From assembly GCA_044449445.1 (NCBI GenBank), contig JBIOIA010000124.1, forward strand, positions 1-7,120: a DNA stretch of 7,120 bases. The letters run 5' to 3'. How positions within the stretch are numbered: position 1 is the first letter of the stretch; each line of letters starts with the position of its first letter. The notes below the pieces were generated by a model. The model had not been told where the DNA came from, ran no database searches, and saw only the letters and a program-made list of their open reading frames with translations. This document shows, in pieces, positions 1 to 5,860 of the stretch. The DNA comes from DASXPG01 sp044449445 (lineage in GTDB: Bacteria > Gemmatimonadota > Gemmatimonadetes > Gemmatimonadales > JACORV01). The translations under genes and the position numbers were made by a program.

Positions 1-371
1 ACGTGCGGCCGTTCTACGACGCCTTCGACGTCGTCACGCTGCCGGGCCGGCACGAGGGGCTCTCGCAGGGCCTGCTCGAGGCGATGGCTCTGGGCAAGGC
101 GGTCGTCGCCACGGCGGCCGGCGGGAACACTGACGTCGTCGAGCACGGCGTGCACGGGTTGCTGGTGCGCCCGCGCGACCCGAAGGCGCTCGGTGCGGCG
201 CTCCAGCGGATGCTGGACGAGCCCATACTGCGAGATCGCCTCGGCGCGTCGGCGCGTCTGCGCGTCCGATCCGAGTTCACCATCGAACGCACGGCGCGTG
301 ACACGGAAGCCGTCTATCGCGCGGCGATGGCGCGGCGGAACGGAGCGCGCGTGAACGGCGGGACGTCGTGA
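1..371 (+). CDS. Glycosyltransferase family 4, C-terminal fragment (5' end outside window)
   Basis: This is the end of a GT-B fold glycosyltransferase of the GT4 type, which transfers a sugar from a nucleotide-sugar donor to a lipid or glycan acceptor. The frame is open from base 3, and about 122 residues are visible. The segment LPGRHEGLSQGLLEAMALGK is the classic donor-binding E-x7-E motif of GT4 enzymes (the two Glu are visible residues 18 and 26). It is followed by VVATAAGGNTDVVEHGVHGLLV, the usual nucleotide-binding loop and strand, then the terminal helices (DPKALGAALQRML...). The GTG at 3 is an internal codon, not a start, because the Rossmann core must lie upstream. The stop overlaps the next gene's GTG start (GTGA), so the two are probably translationally coupled. 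With an LpxL-like acyltransferase next to it, a role in LPS or another envelope glycolipid is likely. Donor and acceptor cannot be read from this piece. Confidence 0.9.
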   Translation, partial: VRPFYDAFDVVTLPGRHEGLSQGLLEAMALGKAVVATAAGGNTDVVEHGVHGLLVRPRDPKALGAALQRMLDEPILRDRLGASARLRVRSEFTIERTARDTEAVYRAAMARRNGARVNGGTS

Positions 372-1279
372 GACGCCGCAGCGACTATCCCGTCTATCTC
401 GCGCTGCGCGTGCTGCTCGCGCTCACGCTGGTGCTGCCGCGCCGCGCCGCGCGCGGCCTCGGCGCGCTGCTCGGCCGGTTCGCGCGCACGTTAGGCATGC
501 GGCGGCGCGTGACCGACGACAACCTCGCGATTGCGTTCCCCGAGCTCCCGGCCGTCGCGCGCGCCGAGCTGGGTCGCGCCGTGTACGCGCACTTCGGGCG
601 CATGACGGTTGATTCGATGCGGCTCTCGGCCAAGGGGCCCACGGCGCTCGTGCCGCTGGTCCAGGAATCGGGCGGCATCCGGCTGTTCGAAGAGCTGGTG
701 AAGCGCGGCAAGGGCGTGATCGTGCTGACGGGCCACATCGGGAACTGGGAGCTGGCGGGCTCGTACCTGGCGGCGCGCGGCCTCGAGGTCGCGGCGGTCG
801 TGAAGCCGCCCTCGAATCCGTACGTGGCCAGGCAGGCCGAGGACGTCCGGCGCCGGCTCGGGATGCAGACCATCGCGATGCCCGAGGCGAAGAGCGGCGT
901 CATCGCGGCGCTCGCACGGAACAAAGTGGTCGCGCTGGTCGCCGACCAGGGCGCGCTGCGCAGCGCGACGCGGGCGCCGTTCTTCGGCCGGCTCACGCGC
1001 ATGGCGTCGGGCCCCGGCCTGTTCGCGGCGCTGAGCGGCGCGCCGGTCGTGTTCGGCGCGTTCATCGCGCTGCCGGATGGCCGTTACGACCTGACCGTCG
1101 AGCTGCTGGAGGAGGGCGCCGTGGGTGACTTGCGCGAGACGTCGCAGCGCATCGCCACCGCGTACCTCGCTCGGCTCGAAGCCGCGGTGCGGCGCGCGCC
1201 CGAGCAGTACCTGTGGTCGCACCGCCTGTGGCGTGACGAGCCGCCGGCGGAGGTTGCCGCGTCGGCGCGGGCCGGGTAG
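368..1279 (+). CDS. LpxL/HtrB-like lipid A (lysophospholipid) acyltransferase
   Basis: This 303-residue protein has the usual length of the LpxL/HtrB family, inner-membrane enzymes that add a secondary acyl chain to Kdo2-lipid A or a related glycolipid. A hydrophobic N-terminal segment (about residues 8-22) can anchor it. The family landmarks appear in order: DDNLAIAFPEL near 50-60, the catalytic H-x4-E motif in TGHIGNWEL (His123, Glu128), ADQGA (Asp193-Gln194), PFFG (204-207), and the conserved GAPVV strand further on. The GTG start at 368 overlaps the preceding glycosyltransferase stop. Upstream, only a weak purine-rich GGCGGGA could serve as a ribosome binding site, so coupled translation is likely. 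Known relatives include mycobacterial PatA-type mannoside acyltransferases, so the acceptor is inferred from the Gram-negative-looking context and not proven. The family call is firm; the exact substrate is not. Confidence 0.92.
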   Translation: MRRRSDYPVYLALRVLLALTLVLPRRAARGLGALLGRFARTLGMRRRVTDDNLAIAFPELPAVARAELGRAVYAHFGRMTVDSMRLSAKGPTALVPLVQESGGIRLFEELVKRGKGVIVLTGHIGNWELAGSYLAARGLEVAAVVKPPSNPYVARQAEDVRRRLGMQTIAMPEAKSGVIAALARNKVVALVADQGALRSATRAPFFGRLTRMASGPGLFAALSGAPVVFGAFIALPDGRYDLTVELLEEGAVGDLRETSQRIATAYLARLEAAVRRAPEQYLWSHRLWRDEPPAEVAASARAG

Positions 1280-1282
1280 TGT
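1254..1282 (+). promoter_or_regulatory. Putative promoter for the aminotransferase gene
   Basis: TTGCCG (1254-1259), a 17-base spacer, and TAGTGT (1277-1282) give a sigma70-like pair (4/6 and 3/6 matches, with the TA...T skeleton). It overlaps the end and stop codon of the acyltransferase gene. The spacing and -35 word resemble the candidate tyrS promoter at 3738-3766 (TTGCCA-N17-TACGTT). Transcription would begin near 1289, about 25 bases before the GTG start at 1314. The match is short and could be chance; read-through from upstream is the alternative. Confidence 0.3.
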
Positions 1283-1313
1283 CACCGTAGCAGCCCATGC
1301 AACCGCTCCGCCC

Positions 1314-2507
1314 GTGACCGACCTCGTCGCCGCACCCGAAATCCGGCATCTGGTGCGCGAGCTGCGCGACAGCGAGTTCCCCTGGACCGCGGCCACCACC
1401 TACCTCAACAACGCCTCCATCGGCCCGCTGCCGGAGCGCTCGCGACTGGCGCTCGAGGCGTTCAATGCCAAGCGCACCAACCCGCAGCAGCTGCCCGACC
1501 GGATGCTCCAGGGCCTGCTCGCCGATGCACGCGCAGCCGCGGCGCGCCTGATCGGCGCCGAGCCGGAGGAAATCGCGCTCGCGACCAACACCACGACGGG
1601 CATCAACGTCGCCGCGCGTTCGCTGCCGCTGGCATCGGGCGAGATCGTCCTGGTGAGCGACCGGGAGTTTCCGGCCAACGTGTATCCGTGGCTCGCGCTC
1701 AAGGACAAGGGCGTCGCGACCGAGCTCGCCCCGGTGACCGCGCGCGGCTGGCCCGACGAGGACTACCTGGTCGGCCGGCTCGCCGACCCCAGGGTCAAGG
1801 TGCTGGCCGTCTCGTTCGTGCAGTTCAGCAACGGCTATCGCGCCGATCTGGCGCGGCTCTCCGCCGCCTGCCGCGCGCACGGCGTCCATCTGGTGGTGGA
1901 CGCGATCCAGGGCCTCGGCAACAGTCCGCTCGACGTACGCGAAGTGCCCATCGACATCCTCGCCACGGGCGGACAGAAGTGGCTGCTCTCGCCATTCGGG
2001 ACCGGGTTCACCTACATCCGGCGCGGGCTGATCGAGCAGATGCGGCCCACGTTCACGGGCTGGGCCGCCTTCGAAGGAACCGACGACTACACGAACCTGG
2101 TGAAGTACACCGACGAACTGCGCCACGACGCCCGCCGTTTCGAGATCGGCACGATCCCGTTCCAGGACATGCTCGGCATGACGACGTCGCTCGGCCTGCT
2201 GGGGGAGCTGACGGTGGAGGCGATCGCTACCTACACGCGCTCGCTCGCCGAGCCGTTGCTCGCGTGGGCGAGGGAGACCGGCGTGCGCGTCGTGTCGCCG
2301 ACCGACGAGCGCCACCGCTCGGCGATTGTGTGTCTCGCGCCCGACAACGCCGCGGAAGCGCACAAGCGGCTCAAGGCCGCCGGCGTCGTGTGCGCGTTCC
2401 GCGAGGGGGCGATCCGCCTCTCGCCGCATTTCTTCAACACGCTGGATGAAATCGAGAAGGTCCTGGACGTGCTCGACGATGCCGGTCGCAAGAGGTTCCC
2501 CATCTAG
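1314..2507 (+). CDS. Class V aminotransferase-fold PLP-dependent enzyme
   Basis: This is a 397-residue, full-length fold-type I PLP enzyme of the class V aminotransferase group (cysteine desulfurase / isopenicillin N epimerase-like, COG0520 type). Seen in order: YLNNASIGPLP (30-40), the phosphate-binding NTTTGIN (92-98), VVDAIQGLG with the PLP-ring aspartate Asp196 and Gln199, GGQKWL with the Schiff-base Lys222, and AIRLSPHFFNT with the substrate-carboxylate Arg368. The mobile-loop cysteine of SufS-type desulfurases (R-x-G-H-H-C context) is not present. The only nearby Cys is Cys360 in GVVCAFREG, which makes a Suf/Isc sulfur-donor role unlikely. The start is taken at GTG 1314 because the homologous fold begins about 25 residues later and no in-frame ATG occurs before 1503; the open frame further upstream lies within the acyltransferase gene. 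There is no Shine-Dalgarno. It converges on tyrS. The reaction cannot be assigned. Confidence 0.88.
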   Translation: MTDLVAAPEIRHLVRELRDSEFPWTAATTYLNNASIGPLPERSRLALEAFNAKRTNPQQLPDRMLQGLLADARAAAARLIGAEPEEIALATNTTTGINVAARSLPLASGEIVLVSDREFPANVYPWLALKDKGVATELAPVTARGWPDEDYLVGRLADPRVKVLAVSFVQFSNGYRADLARLSAACRAHGVHLVVDAIQGLGNSPLDVREVPIDILATGGQKWLLSPFGTGFTYIRRGLIEQMRPTFTGWAAFEGTDDYTNLVKYTDELRHDARRFEIGTIPFQDMLGMTTSLGLLGELTVEAIATYTRSLAEPLLAWARETGVRVVSPTDERHRSAIVCLAPDNAAEAHKRLKAAGVVCAFREGAIRLSPHFFNTLDEIEKVLDVLDDAGRKRFPI

Positions 2508-2530
2508 GCATCGTCAGGGGCTGCTGCTCG

Positions 2531-3730
2531 TCAGTTGATCGTCACGTCCGCGAACTTGAGCTTGCCGTACTTGAGGACGTATCGGCCCTTCGCGAGCTCG
2601 CCGTCGGGGTCCGTCGCCTTCGCACCGTCCACCTGCACGCCGCCCTGCTGGATCATCCGCCGCGCCTCGGAGACCGACCGCGCGAACCCGATGTCCTTGA
2701 GGACCACGGTCAGCTTCGCGCCCGCGTGCGAGAACGCTGGCCTGTCAATCGGGGCTTCCTTCGATTTGAAGAGCTTGTCGAAGTGCGCAGCGGCGCGCTC
2801 GGCCGCCTCGGCGCCGTGGAACTGCGTGACGAGGTCGGCCGCGAGCGCGCGTTTCATCGCGTAGGGCTCTTTCCTGCAGCGCGCGAGCGTCGCCGGCAGC
2901 TCGGCGGTCGGGACGGTCGAGAGCAGCGTCGTCCATTCCTCGAGCAGCGTGTCCGGGATGGACATCGTCTTGCCGTACTGGTCCTCGGCCGGCTCGCTGA
3001 TGCCGATGTAGTTGTCGAACGACTTCGACATCTTCCGCTCGCCGTCCAGGCCGCGCAGCAGCGGCATGATCAGCACCACCTGCGGCTCCAGGCCGTAGCG
3101 CTCCATCAGCGTCCGGCCCGTGAGCACGTTGAACTTCTGGTCGGTGCCTCCCAGCTCGACGTCCGCCTTGAGCTCGACCGAGTCGTAGGCCACGAGCAGC
3201 GGGTACAGGAACTCCATCACCGAGATCGGCGCCTTCGCCTTCCAGCGCTTGGCGAAGTCGTCGCGCTCCAGCATCCGCGCCACCGTCCAGTATGAGGTCA
3301 GCGTGAGGATTTCGGGCGGCTTCAGCGCGCCGAGCCAGCGGCTGTTGCGTTCGATCACGGTGTGCTTCGGGTCCAGGACCTTGAAGATCTGCTCGCGGTA
3401 GGTCGCGGCGTTCTTCGCGACCTCCTCTTCGGTGAGCCGCGGCCGGGTTTCGCTGGCTCCGCTCGGGTCGCCGACCAGCGCCGTGAAGTCGCCGATCAGG
3501 AACACCACGCGGTGCCCGAGCTCCTGGAAGGTCCGCAGCTTGCGGATGCTCACCATGTGGCCGACGTGCAGGTCCGGACGCGTCGGGTCGAAGCCCTGCT
3601 TGACGACCAGCGGCTGCTTCGTCGCGATGGACCGCTCGAGCTTCCTGACGAGGTCGTTCTCGGGGATGATCTCGACCGCGCCGCGCCGGATCCGGTCCAT
3701 CTGCTCGTTCAGCGGTGGAAAGCCTGCCAT
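2531..3730 (-). CDS. tyrS: Tyrosyl-tRNA synthetase
   Basis: The cytoplasmic enzyme that charges tRNA-Tyr with tyrosine using ATP. It has 399 residues, a normal length for the bacterial TyrRS subgroup with a KMSKS loop (TyrZ-like), as opposed to the E. coli type with KFGKT. The class I signature sits at HVGH (55-58) in GFDPTRPDLHVGH. The tyrosine-pocket region includes YDSVELKADVELGGTDQKFN (182-201), and the KMSKS loop is at 233-237 in GERKMSKSFDNYIG. The C-terminal S4 RNA-binding domain covers about 340-395 (KDIGFARSVSEARRMIQQGG). The start is ATG at 3730 (MAGFPPLNEQ), because TyrRS proteins of this group begin with a similar FPP-x-x-EQ stretch. The frame stays open upstream into the divergent PBP gene, but that extension is not TyrRS-like. 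There is no Shine-Dalgarno before the ATG; a -10-like TACGTT lies only 7 bases upstream, suggesting a leaderless mRNA. Confidence 0.97.
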   Translation of the reverse strand: MAGFPPLNEQMDRIRRGAVEIIPENDLVRKLERSIATKQPLVVKQGFDPTRPDLHVGHMVSIRKLRTFQELGHRVVFLIGDFTALVGDPSGASETRPRLTEEEVAKNAATYREQIFKVLDPKHTVIERNSRWLGALKPPEILTLTSYWTVARMLERDDFAKRWKAKAPISVMEFLYPLLVAYDSVELKADVELGGTDQKFNVLTGRTLMERYGLEPQVVLIMPLLRGLDGERKMSKSFDNYIGISEPAEDQYGKTMSIPDTLLEEWTTLLSTVPTAELPATLARCRKEPYAMKRALAADLVTQFHGAEAAERAAAHFDKLFKSKEAPIDRPAFSHAGAKLTVVLKDIGFARSVSEARRMIQQGGVQVDGAKATDPDGELAKGRYVLKYGKLKFADVTIN

Positions 3731-3737
3731 GGCGCCG

Positions 3738-3766
3738 AACGTAGACGGCCTTTCCCGCGCTGGCAA
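3738..3766 (-). promoter_or_regulatory. Putative tyrS promoter, leaderless geometry
   Basis: Read on the minus strand: TTGCCA (3766-3761, 5/6 to TTGACA), a 17-base spacer, then TACGTT (3743-3738, TA...T skeleton, 3/6). If the last -10 base is position -7, +1 falls at about 3731, one base before the tyrS ATG. The strong -35 word, ideal spacing and lack of any ribosome binding site support a leaderless transcript. Not experimentally known. Confidence 0.5.
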
Positions 3767-3789
3767 GCGCGTCCCGGCCTGCCTACGTT
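3761..3789 (+). promoter_or_regulatory. Putative promoter of the PBP gene, leaderless geometry
   Basis: TACGTT at 3784-3789 lies 8 bases before the ATG at 3798. A 17-base spacer separates it from TGGCAA (3761-3766), which is the complement of the tyrS -35 hexamer. TGGCAA is a poor -35 (3/6); CTGGCA one base earlier, with an 18-base spacer, matches 4/6. The predicted +1 near 3796 would leave about 2 untranslated bases. There is no Shine-Dalgarno. Weaker than the tyrS side. Confidence 0.38.
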
Positions 3790-3797
3790 TCAGCACG

Positions 3798-5858
3798 ATG
3801 GCCAGGGAGCCGCTCGCTGCCCGCCTCAAGCGCTGGCTTTCGCCCGCGCACCTGAGGCGCACCACGTTCGTTCTGCTCTGCTCGGCCAGCTTTCTCGGCA
3901 CGCTGGCCTGGGGAAGCTGGACGCGGGTGTGCGCCGGCAACGCGTGCCCGTCCATCGCCGTGCTCGACGACTACATCCCGCACCAGACGTCCAAGGTCTA
4001 CGCGGCCGACGGCCGGCTCATCACCGAGCTCGGGCTCGAGCGCCGCACGCTGCTCCGGCTCGAGGACATGCCGGCGGTGCTGCGCGAAGCGTTCGTCGCC
4101 GTCGAGGACAAGCGCTTCTACCAGCACCACGGGATCGACTTCGCCCGCATCATGGGCGCGGTGCGGGCCAACGTGATGTCGCTGCGCTGGGAACAGGGGT
4201 TCTCGACGATCACGATGCAGCTCGCGCGCAACATCTTCTCCGACCGCATCACCCGCGAGAAGAAACTCTCGCGCAAGCTGCGCGAGATCTACGTCGCCCG
4301 GGAGCTCGAGGAGACCTACCCCAAGAACCGGATCCTCGAGCTCTACCTCAACCAGATCAACCTGGGCGGTGGAGCGTACGGGGTCGAGACCGCGAGCCAG
4401 CGCTACTTCGGGAAGTCGGCGCGCGACGTGACCCTGTCGGAAGCGGCGCTGCTCGCGGCGCTGCCGCGCCGGCCCGAGCTCTACAATCCGCGCCGCCACC
4501 CGCGCAGCGCGGTGCAGCGCCGCAACCTGATCCTCGACATGATGCACGACCAGGGCTACATCACGACCGAGCAGGCCGAGGAAGCCAAGGCCGCGCCGCT
4601 CGGCCTGTCGGCCCGGCAGGACTACGGCGACGTCGCGCCGTACTTCGTCGAATGGGTGCGCCAGACGCTCGACGCGCGGTTCGGCCGCGACCTGTACGAG
4701 AAGGGCCTGCGGATCTACACGACGCTCGACATCGACATCGAGCAGGCCGCCGAGCGCGCGCTCGAGGCCCAGCTCGAGAACATCGAGGACGGCGCGTTCG
4801 GGCCCTACCGGCATCCCACGTACGCGCAGTACCTCGAGCGGCGATCGACCGACGCGGATCGGCCGAGCGCCTCGTCCTACCTCCAGGGCGCGTTCATCGT
4901 CATGGACGTGCAGACCGGCGAAATCCTCGCCATGGTCGGCGGCCGCGACTTCGACGACTCGAAGTTCAACCGCGCGACCCAGGCGCTGCGCCAGCCCGGC
5001 TCGACGTTCAAGCTGTTCGTCTACTCCGCCGCCCTCCGCGCCGGGCACTCGCCGAACGAGGTGCTCCCCGACGAGCCGGTCTCCATCCCGATGTCCGACG
5101 GTACGGTATGGGAGCCGTCGAACTTCGAGGAGGGCGAGTTCCGCGGCGACATGACGCTGCGGCAGGCGCTGGCCTCATCCATCAACCTGATCGCGATCCG
5201 CCTCGGCCTCGAGATCGGCGTGGACGCCGTCGTCGACGAGGCGCACAGGTATGGACTCACCACGCCGGTCTACCCGGTGCCGGCGACGTTCATCGGCTCC
5301 TCCGATGTCTACCCGCTGCAGATGGTCTCGGCCTACACCGTGCCCGCCGCGCTCGGCGTGCGCGCGGCCCCGATCGGCATCCGGCGCGTCGAGGACGCCG
5401 ACGGCAAGGTGCTCTGGCAGCCGCAGGTGCACCGCGAGCGCGTCATGAATCCCGACGTGGCGTTCGTCCTGAACGACATGCTGAAGGGCGTGATCCACGG
5501 CGGCACGGCGACCTCGGCCGTCCGCTCCTCCGGCTTCAACCTTCCGGCCGCCGGCAAGACCGGCACGACCAACGATTTCACCGACGTGTGGTTCATCGGC
5601 TACACGAAGGAGATGGTGGCCGGCGTGTGGATGGGATTCGACAACCCGCAGACGATCATGCCGTCGGCCCAGGGCGGTCGTTACGCGGCGCCCGCGTGGG
5701 CCGCGTTCATGAAAGAGGTGTACGACCGCCGCCCCTCGCCCGGCGACTGGACCATGCCGGCCGGCGCGCAGCGCCTGATGGATGCGCAGCAGGGCATCGT
5801 CCCGGCGCCCGTGCCCGTCCCGCCGCCCGCGCCGCGGCCGGCCAAGCCGCCCAATTGA
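3798..5858 (+). CDS. Class A penicillin-binding protein (PBP1A-like bifunctional peptidoglycan synthase)
   Basis: This 686-residue membrane-anchored enzyme polymerises lipid II and cross-links the peptide stems. A short cytoplasmic N-terminus is followed by one membrane helix (about 22-40). The GT51 transglycosylase domain (about 65-240) shows EDKRFYQHHGID with catalytic Glu103, motif 2 as QGFSTITMQLARN (133-145), RKLRE with Glu163, and ELYLNQINLGGGAYG (181-195). The transpeptidase domain (about 362-645) has all active-site motifs: S402-T-F-K405, S461-I-N463 and K587-T-G589. A Pro/Ala-rich tail (about 669-686) ends the protein. Motif 2 departs from the commoner GGSTITQQ, with Phe135 and Met140. 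The start is ATG 3798, just before a proper signal-anchor; the frame runs further upstream but is then antisense to tyrS. There is no ribosome binding site, and a TACGTT lies 8 bases upstream. The downstream amidohydrolase starts 2 bases after the stop, so co-transcription is likely. Confidence 0.96.
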   Translation: MAREPLAARLKRWLSPAHLRRTTFVLLCSASFLGTLAWGSWTRVCAGNACPSIAVLDDYIPHQTSKVYAADGRLITELGLERRTLLRLEDMPAVLREAFVAVEDKRFYQHHGIDFARIMGAVRANVMSLRWEQGFSTITMQLARNIFSDRITREKKLSRKLREIYVARELEETYPKNRILELYLNQINLGGGAYGVETASQRYFGKSARDVTLSEAALLAALPRRPELYNPRRHPRSAVQRRNLILDMMHDQGYITTEQAEEAKAAPLGLSARQDYGDVAPYFVEWVRQTLDARFGRDLYEKGLRIYTTLDIDIEQAAERALEAQLENIEDGAFGPYRHPTYAQYLERRSTDADRPSASSYLQGAFIVMDVQTGEILAMVGGRDFDDSKFNRATQALRQPGSTFKLFVYSAALRAGHSPNEVLPDEPVSIPMSDGTVWEPSNFEEGEFRGDMTLRQALASSINLIAIRLGLEIGVDAVVDEAHRYGLTTPVYPVPATFIGSSDVYPLQMVSAYTVPAALGVRAAPIGIRRVEDADGKVLWQPQVHRERVMNPDVAFVLNDMLKGVIHGGTATSAVRSSGFNLPAAGKTGTTNDFTDVWFIGYTKEMVAGVWMGFDNPQTIMPSAQGGRYAAPAWAAFMKEVYDRRPSPGDWTMPAGAQRLMDAQQGIVPAPVPVPPPAPRPAKPPN

Positions 5859-5860
5859 GC

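Larger units (their letters stand above)
3738..3789. repeat. Nested inverted repeat centred in the divergent intergenic region
   Basis: The outer arms AACGTAG (3738-3744) and CTACGTT (3783-3789) are perfect 7-bp inverted repeats. The inner palindrome CGCGCTGGCAAGCGCG (3756-3771) has 6-bp perfect arms around GGCA. Both have the same axis between 3763 and 3764. The outer arms contain the two -10-like hexamers and the inner one covers the shared -35 position. The element may be a bidirectional promoter, an operator for a dimeric regulator, or both. Between the arms symmetry is only patchy, so a simple large hairpin is not the best reading. Confidence 0.6.

Noticed and set aside
1125..1313. Upstream extension of the aminotransferase frame
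   Set aside because: It overlaps the conserved C-terminal part of the acyltransferase in another phase and encodes an Arg/Ser-rich sequence unlike the family.
1062..2429. 455-codon open frame on the minus strand opposite the aminotransferase
   Set aside because: The translation is Arg/Gly/His-rich with no family motif, and it lies opposite a gene with intact catalytic motifs. It is typical of stop-poor antisense frames in GC-rich DNA.
2498..2521. Possible terminator stem CCCC...GGGG after the aminotransferase
   Set aside because: Only 4 bp pair, across a 16-base loop, and no T run follows; too weak to call.
2511..2547. Three TCGTCA direct repeats around the convergent stops
   Set aside because: The 6-base units have irregular spacing and two of them are partly coding; this is expected by chance in GC-rich sequence.
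3432..3797. N-terminal extension of the PBP reading frame upstream of ATG 3798
   Set aside because: It is antisense to tyrS and has no PBP-like content. The signal-anchor begins properly after ATG 3798, and a promoter-like region precedes that codon.
3731..3955. N-terminal extension of tyrS beyond ATG 3730
   Set aside because: It runs antisense into the PBP gene and does not resemble any TyrRS extension; MAGFPPLNEQ is a natural TyrRS start.
3783..5048. 421-codon minus-strand frame opposite the PBP gene
   Set aside because: It is low-complexity and charged, with no recognisable domain; it is fully antisense to a well-supported class A PBP.
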